Assembly: GCF_018531465.1 (NCBI RefSeq) | Contig: NZ_JAHDTF010000026.1 | Location: forward strand, 62,001-126,000 | Source: Sphaerisporangium fuscum | GTDB lineage: Bacteria; Actinomycetota; Actinomycetes; Streptosporangiales; Streptosporangiaceae | Length of the DNA: 64,000 nucleotides | Direction of reading: 5' to 3' | Shown: in pieces, positions 59,486 to 64,000 of the stretch | How the letters are laid out: every line of letters begins with the position of its first letter | How positions within the stretch are numbered: position 1 is the first letter of the stretch | Program-made: the position numbers and the translations under genes | Notes under the pieces: generated by a model | The model's database searches: none | Told to the model about the DNA's origin: nothing | Seen by the model: only the letters and a program-made list of their open reading frames with translations

Positions 59486-59965
59486 ATGGCGACAACGACC
59501 AGAACGACGGACCGCGGGACGGCGTACTTCCCGCGACTCGCCGCCGAGCGGTTGGACATCGCGCTGTGCCGGGCCTCGGCCGCCGTGGCCCGTGCCGCCG
59601 ACGTTCATGCCTCCGGGGAAGGGCTCGGAGTCGGGCAGCACCTCGTGCTCCAGATGCTCGACGCCGTCGGCCCCTGCTCTCAGCAGACGCTCAGCGAGGA
59701 ACTCCGGATCGACCGCAGCGTGATGGTCGGCATCTGTGACGACCTGGAGCAGGCGGGTTACGTCCGCAGGGAACGCAACCCCCGCGACCGGCGCTCCTAC
59801 GCCGTCACCATCACCGACTCGGGCCGCCGACGGCTCGCCGAGGCTCAAGCCTTGATCCCGGCCTTCCTCGAGGACACCTTCCAGGTCCTCACCCCCGACG
59901 AGCGCGGCCAGTTGAGCGCGATCCTCGCCAAACTCCTGCAGGCTGAAGTCAGCGGCCCCCGCTGA
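59486..59965 (+). CDS. MarR-family regulator
   Basis: A 159-residue protein from ATG 59486 after CAGGGAG. HTH: CSQQTLSEELRIDRSVMVGI (about 65-84); wing: RRERNPRDRRSYAVTIT. It is divergent from the EmrB-type exporter gene. Like other MarR repressors it probably releases the exporter promoter when a phenolic or drug-like ligand binds. The DNA after its stop is a graveyard of gene remnants. Confidence 0.93.
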   Translation: MATTTRTTDRGTAYFPRLAAERLDIALCRASAAVARAADVHASGEGLGVGQHLVLQMLDAVGPCSQQTLSEELRIDRSVMVGICDDLEQAGYVRRERNPRDRRSYAVTITDSGRRRLAEAQALIPAFLEDTFQVLTPDERGQLSAILAKLLQAEVSGPR

Positions 59966-60020
59966 CCCCCCATTTCAGGGGCCCATGCGCAGGATGTGGC
60001 GCCCGCGGTCCGATCTCGTG

Positions 60021-60300
60021 CTACCCGCCGGGCTCCCAGTGCGCAAGCATCAGCGGATCACCTTCGGTCCGTGGGCGCCGTGCGAGACCGAGCTCCACGT
60101 CCGGCAGGGTGGGCAGGGCGTCCGCGTCGTGGCAGGCCATGTCCGGTTCGAGGTTGGCGGGGATGAGCGCCGCGGCGCCGAGCCCGTACCGCGGCGAGCA
60201 CACCGACCAGGCTGTTGCTCTCGAACGCCACCCGCCAGCGCCGATCGGTCCGTTCCAGCGTTTGTGCGCCAGTAGGAGCCGGGGCTGCGCTGTGACGACG
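60021..60300 (-). pseudogene. LysR regulator, C-terminal remnant
   Basis: Minus-strand reading gives RRWRVAFESNSLVGVLAAVR in one frame and, after a shift near 60190, GLGAAALIPANLEPDMACHD and LPTLPDVELGLARRPRTEGD in another, the end of a LysR effector-binding domain. The HTH and most of the sensor are missing. No start or ribosome-binding site fits. Confidence 0.65.
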
Positions 60301-60317
60301 ATCTCGGCGAGGTGACG

Positions 60318-60470
60318 GCCAGGACACGCGGCTGGTACGAGCCCGTCCCGGCGCTGCTGGCCGCCACGCCGCCCGAAGTGGTGCTGTGCCACGACATCTC
60401 CGACTGGACCCGCTGCCCTCCTACACCAAGGGCCGCATCGCGCTGCTCGGCGACGCTCGATGTGGTCGAC
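60318..60470 (+). pseudogene. FAD-dependent monooxygenase fragment
   Basis: GWYEPVPALLAATPPEVVLC in one frame continues as LDPLPSYTKGRIALLGDAR in the next, the segment before and including the GDA motif of PHBH-type aromatic hydroxylases. About 50 codons of a roughly 400-codon gene remain. The next 200 bp (to about 60670) hold an unrecognised frame reading RRILLLGTGDPHIVDYLALA. Confidence 0.65.
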
Positions 60471-60790
60471 CAGGACCTGCGGCAACGCCAGGAGACGGGG
60501 AAGGGGAGGCGCATACTGCTGCTCGGCACCGGCGACCCGCACATCGTGGACTACCTGGCCCTGGCCAAGGAGGTCTTTCCGACCTTCGACGACGAGGTGG
60601 AGGCCGAGTCCCCGCCTGCCGGCGAGGTGCGCGCCAATCGCCTGCGGCTCGAATTCTCCCCTCGGTAAGTTGACGGCGGCCTGTTCCAGCTGTACGGAAG
60701 CGCTGAGCGGCCACACCGGTTCTCAACATCCGCCTGGACGCCTGCGATCATCCGGTTCACTCCCACCGCGTCGCGCACCCGAGACAACGG

Positions 60791-61429
60791 TCACTGTTGA
60801 CGATCGTGTTCCCTGATCGCCGCCTCCACCAGGGCGCGGGCGGCCCAGGTCATGGCGTCCTGCTCGGCCTGGGGGTCGAGTCCGCGGACGTCGCGCAGGG
60901 CTATCTGCGCCTCCCAGCCGACCACCATGGTCAACGCGGAGATGAGGCGCTGGTAGGACTGCTCGCTGAGGGTGTCGCGCAGGGGGGCGCAGGCTTTGTC
61001 CAGCCATTCGAGCCGGCGTTGGCTGCGGCGTGGGCCGATGGGCTCAGGGGCGCCGTTCAGGGGCGGGTCGACGGTCAAGCGGATCATGCGGCGTCCCAGG
61101 GGTAGCGATTGTGGCGAGTGCTTCAGGAGCGTCCGGATGAGGGCGTCGACTCGGCCTGCCGGGTCGTCGGCGAGCGCGGGATCGACCAGCGCCGCCTCGA
61201 CCGGTGGCTCGTTGAGCGCGCCGGCCGTCGCGTCGATGAGCAGCTGGTCCAGGGCCGGGAAGTACATGTAGATCGTGCGTCGCGACACGTCCGCGGCGGC
61301 CGCGATCTCGTCGACGGATGGCGTCGCTCCGCCGGCGCTGAGGCGTACCGCCGCATCCACGATCGCCTTGCGGGTGCGGCGGCGCTGCGCCTCCCGGCCG
61401 CCGCTGCGGGCTGGTGTGTCAGTCGTCAT
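60791..61429 (-). CDS. TetR-family regulator
   Basis: A 212-residue protein from ATG 61429; GTG 61462 is an alternative. HTH: TRKAIVDAAVRLSAGGATPS, VDEIAAAADVSRRTIYMYFP (about 18-57). The C-terminal domain from about 75 is ligand-binding. It is divergent from an epimerase-type gene with overlapping palindromes in the gap. It probably represses that gene and itself. Confidence 0.92.
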   Translation of the reverse strand: MTTDTPARSGGREAQRRRTRKAIVDAAVRLSAGGATPSVDEIAAAADVSRRTIYMYFPALDQLLIDATAGALNEPPVEAALVDPALADDPAGRVDALIRTLLKHSPQSLPLGRRMIRLTVDPPLNGAPEPIGPRRSQRRLEWLDKACAPLRDTLSEQSYQRLISALTMVVGWEAQIALRDVRGLDPQAEQDAMTWAARALVEAAIREHDRQQ

Positions 61430-61469
61430 CAGGCTGCTGTCCCTCCTCGGTCCGTTGGTCACCGCCGTG

Positions 61470-61525
61470 TTGACGGCGTTTTCGGCACGAGTATATCGTT
61501 GTGCATCAGTTGCACATCAGTGCAA
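61470..61525 (+). promoter_or_regulatory. Epimerase promoter with overlapping TetR operators
   Basis: TTGACG (61470-61475), a 16-bp spacer and TATATC (61492-61497) form a promoter. TGTGCA-TCAGT-TGCACA (61500-61516) and TTGCAC-ATCA-GTGCAA (61510-61525) are perfect, overlapping inverted repeats at the start site. They are strong candidates for the divergent TetR protein. Confidence 0.75.
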
Positions 61526-61598
61526 TAAGCGCACACGACGGCAGTCCTTGCACTGTCGTAACGATGAAGACAAGAACACACCGGAACCAGGAGCTGAC

Positions 61599-62531
61599 AT
61601 GAGAGTGCTGGTGGCAGGAGCGACCGGAGCGATGGGCAAGCAGCTGGTGCCCCGTCTGGTCGGCGCGGGGCACGAGGTCTTCGCCATGACGCGGAACGAG
61701 TCGAGCAAGGCCAGGCTGTCCGAGCAGGGCGCGGTGCCGATCGTCGCCGACGCGCTCGATCGCGGCCAGGTCGAGGCGGCCGTGCGCGAGGCGAAGCCGG
61801 ATGTGCTCGTCCATCAGCTGACCGCCATCGGACACATCGACACACGCCATTTCGATCGCAGTTTCGCCGCCACCGACCGGCTGCGGATCGAGGGCACCGA
61901 CAATCTCCTCGCGGCAGGGCGCGCGGCAGGTGTGCGGCGGTTCGTGGCGGCGAGCAACGGAGCGTTCACTTATGCCAGGACGGGCGGGCCGGTCAAGACC
62001 GAAGAGGACCGGCTGGACCCGTCGCCGGTCAGGCAGATGGCCCCGATGATCGCCGCGATCCGGCATCTGGAGAAGGCCGTGCTGGACGCCGACTGGACCG
62101 AGGGGATCGTGCTTCGCTACGGCGCGTTCTACGGGCCGGGCACCTCCATGGAGCCGGGTTCCCAGCAGCTCGAGGCGATCCGCAAGCGCAAGTTCCCGAT
62201 CGTCGGCGACGGCGGCGGGGTGTGGTCGTTCATCCACATCGCCGACGCGGCTGAGGCGACGGTCGCGGCGATCGAGAACGGCGCCCGCGGTGTCTACAAC
62301 ATCGTCGACGACGACCCCGCCCCGGTCGCCGAGTGGCTGCCGGAGCTGGCCCGCAAGCTGGGCGCCAAGAAGCCGATGCGCGTGCCGCGGTTCGTCGGGC
62401 GGCTGGCCGCCGGGGAGGCCGGCGTCGTGCTGATGACCGAGCTCCGCGGCGCGTCGAACGCCAAGGCCAAGCGCGAGCTGGGCTGGCGCCCGGCACACCC
62501 GACCTGGCGGCAGGGCCTCCAGGTGTCATGA
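61599..62531 (+). CDS. NAD-dependent epimerase/dehydratase-like protein
   Basis: A 310-residue extended-SDR protein with CAGGAG before ATG 61599. Rossmann motif VLVAGATGAMGKQLVPRL (residues 3-20), RRFVAASNGAFTYARTGG (about 110-127), then LRYGAFYGPGTSMEPGSQ (about 168-185). The usual YxxxK is replaced; the tyrosine in FTYA has no clear lysine at +4. Family members reduce or epimerise sugars and small carbonyls. It is the probable target of the divergent TetR. Confidence 0.88.
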   Translation: MRVLVAGATGAMGKQLVPRLVGAGHEVFAMTRNESSKARLSEQGAVPIVADALDRGQVEAAVREAKPDVLVHQLTAIGHIDTRHFDRSFAATDRLRIEGTDNLLAAGRAAGVRRFVAASNGAFTYARTGGPVKTEEDRLDPSPVRQMAPMIAAIRHLEKAVLDADWTEGIVLRYGAFYGPGTSMEPGSQQLEAIRKRKFPIVGDGGGVWSFIHIADAAEATVAAIENGARGVYNIVDDDPAPVAEWLPELARKLGAKKPMRVPRFVGRLAAGEAGVVLMTELRGASNAKAKRELGWRPAHPTWRQGLQVS

Positions 62532-63119
62532 CTGCAGGCCGATCCTGGCAGCGCTTCGTCCTCGACCTCGGATACCGAGGGTCTGCCGCTCGGGCTCGAT
62601 CACGCCCGCGACGCGCTCCTGCCCTCCGGCGGATCGACCGGCCGCTGGAACGCGCCGCGGGTCTCGGCCACGGGAGCGACCTCCTGCGGGCTCCACGCCC
62701 TCGACCATGCCGGGCGTGATCAGAAACGGTTCGGCCGACCATGGCCGACGTGAGACTCCTCGCCTCGGCCGAGGCACGCAGCGGGGCGGCGCCTGGCGGG
62801 CCGTGGTCCGGACCAGTAGGCCCGCCATCCCGCACCGCGCCCAGATCGACGTCCGCTCACCGCAGCCGAGTCTCCTGCGGGACGCCCCGGGTGTCAGCGG
62901 CCGAACCGAGCAGCCCGTAGGCGACGGTGACCGGCAGGTCGCGTGAACGATGAACGCTGCGGTAGCGCAGTCCTCACGATCCCCCTCGGCGAGCGGCTTC
63001 GCCGCGTCCGTCGTCACGTCGAGTGGCTCGCCGGCATCTCTGTGCGTCATGACGCCGCGTCAGCCAACCGTACGGCACACACCTCCACGACACCGACCCC
63101 CTCGGAGAGGAGCCAGACC
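62532..63119. other. 588-bp region without a recognised gene
   Basis: Open frames here are broken or have no ribosome-binding site, and none gives a motif I recognise. A minus-strand stretch near 62850-62940 (VTVAYGLLGSAADTRGVPQE) and another near 62700 (FLITPGMVEGVEPAG) look protein-like but are in pieces, so the region may hold a decayed gene. A GGAGAGGAG site for the final SDR lies at its end. Confidence 0.45.
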
Positions 63120-63884
63120 ATGAACGAACCCACCACCCAGAAGGTGGCGATGATTACCGGGGCGAACAAGGGCATCGGCCGCGCGACCGCCGAGCAGCTC
63201 GCCAGGCTGGGCATGACGGTCCTGGTCGGGGCCAGAGACCTGCGGCGCGGTGAGGAAGCCGCTGCGGCGCTGCGCGCGGCGGGCGGCGATGCCCACGCGG
63301 TGACCCTGGATGTCACCGACCCGGCCACCGTACGGGAGGCCGCGAGGTGGATCGAGGAGCGCTTCGGTCACCTTGACGTGCTGGTCAACAACGCCGGCAT
63401 CACCGGCTCCGGGCAGGTCTCGCCGGAACATGCCCATGACCAAGTCCCAAGCTCGGTCGACCTGGACATGGTCCGGGCGGTGTTCGAGACCAACGTCTTC
63501 GGAGCGATCGTGGTGATCAACGCCATGCTGCCGCTGCTGCGGCGGTCACGAGCGCCGCGAATCGTCAACGTCAGCAGTCACGCCGCGTCGCTGACCCTCA
63601 CCAGCGACCCGAACGGCCCCTTCGAAGCACTGCCGCCCTCGGCCGCGTACACGCCGTCAAAGACCGCGCTGAACGCGCTGACCGTGCAGTATGCCAATGA
63701 GCTGCGCAAGGACGGAATCCTTGTCAACGCCGCCGCTCCGGGCTATGTCGACACCGACAGCAACGACCACACCGGCCACCTCACCCCCGCGCAGGGCGCC
63801 GCGGTCGTGGTGCGCCTGGCGACGCTGGGAGCGGACGGCCCGACCGCCGGGTTCTTCAGCCAGGACGGCCCGCTGCCCTGGTAG
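63120..63884 (+). CDS. Classical short-chain dehydrogenase/reductase
   Basis: A 254-residue protein from ATG 63120 after GGAGAGGAG. Cofactor motif TGANKGIGRATAEQL (residues 13-27), NNAGITG (near 92), Ser in VNVSSHAASL and YTPSK (near 178). ANKGIGR and the long loop GQVSPEHAHDQVPSS fit the carbonyl-reductase-like SDRs (CBR1/salutaridine-reductase-like) that reduce quinones or ketones with NADPH. The remaining 116 bp of the window show no gene. Confidence 0.93.
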   Translation: MNEPTTQKVAMITGANKGIGRATAEQLARLGMTVLVGARDLRRGEEAAAALRAAGGDAHAVTLDVTDPATVREAARWIEERFGHLDVLVNNAGITGSGQVSPEHAHDQVPSSVDLDMVRAVFETNVFGAIVVINAMLPLLRRSRAPRIVNVSSHAASLTLTSDPNGPFEALPPSAAYTPSKTALNALTVQYANELRKDGILVNAAAPGYVDTDSNDHTGHLTPAQGAAVVVRLATLGADGPTAGFFSQDGPLPW

Positions 63885-64000
63885 CGGTCAGGCGGAGAGA
63901 TCTGGGCTCGAAGAGAACCTGAACAGGACGATTCCAAGATCACTGCGGGGCCGTCGCGATCAGAGCGGCCCGGGTCGGGCCGAGAACGGCCGCCGGGCGC

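Noticed and set aside
1..64000. CRISPR arrays, tRNA or rRNA genes, integrase and attachment sites
   Set aside because: I saw no regularly spaced repeats, no cloverleaf-like sequence near gene gaps, and no recombinase or phage genes; a tRNA scan could still find a missed tRNA.

Overview
The window is very GC-rich, densely coded DNA from a filamentous actinomycete. Several features point to the Streptosporangiales (Nonomuraea or Streptosporangium type): an XRE/DUF5753 regulator with its DUF397 partner and RsbW-like ATPase, a DUF6766 membrane protein, mycothiol-type TIGR03086 proteins, and the GTG/TTG starts. That placement is inferred from gene content, not from a marker gene. I see no rRNA, tRNA, CRISPR array, intact insertion sequence or phage.

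Layout. 0-3 kb: a truncated MocR-type aminotransferase, then a folate C1 pair in which a cyclodeaminase-type cyclohydrolase precedes a FolD paralogue lacking the catalytic lysine. 3-13.3 kb: a LacI-controlled sugar operon (binding protein, two permeases, GH127 beta-L-arabinofuranosidase, large secreted glycosidase) with a readable promoter and operator. 13.4-23 kb: a BtrH-like protein, the RsbW/XRE/DUF397 set, a Cmx-type efflux pump, a KOW protein with a possible HPF1-like domain, a frameshifted FG-GAP lipoprotein, an AlaX-type editing protein with an XRE-cupin regulator, and an azoreductase remnant. 23-31.7 kb: NAD(P)-binding, metallo-beta-lactamase-fold and phosphotriesterase-type enzymes with AraC, LysR and TetR regulators, then a PiT phosphate transporter.

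31.7-43.5 kb: a stress island with NhaA, a DsbA-like protein, STAS and CBS proteins, small membrane proteins, two tandem universal stress proteins and two pyridoxamine-oxidase-fold proteins. It holds four sites resembling the DosR/DevR box of mycobacteria. The local DevR-like regulator, DevS-like kinase and a Pat-like CoA ligase/acetyltransferase are all broken, so the regulon appears to outlive its local sensor.

43.5-64 kb: small regulator/target modules with readable promoters or operators (TIGR03086, PadR with LiaF-like protein, an NmrA-type reductase behind a near-perfect SoxR/MerR box, a CE1758/CE1759 flavin monooxygenase-reductase pair, a cytosine-deaminase-like enzyme). A LysR-controlled catabolic operon follows (isomerase, SDR, hydrolase, MFS, nitroreductase), then a second MFS-nitroreductase pair under MarR, a gene graveyard near 60.3 kb, a TetR/epimerase pair and a final SDR. 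The main theme is redox, xenobiotic and stress functions in short, separately regulated units.
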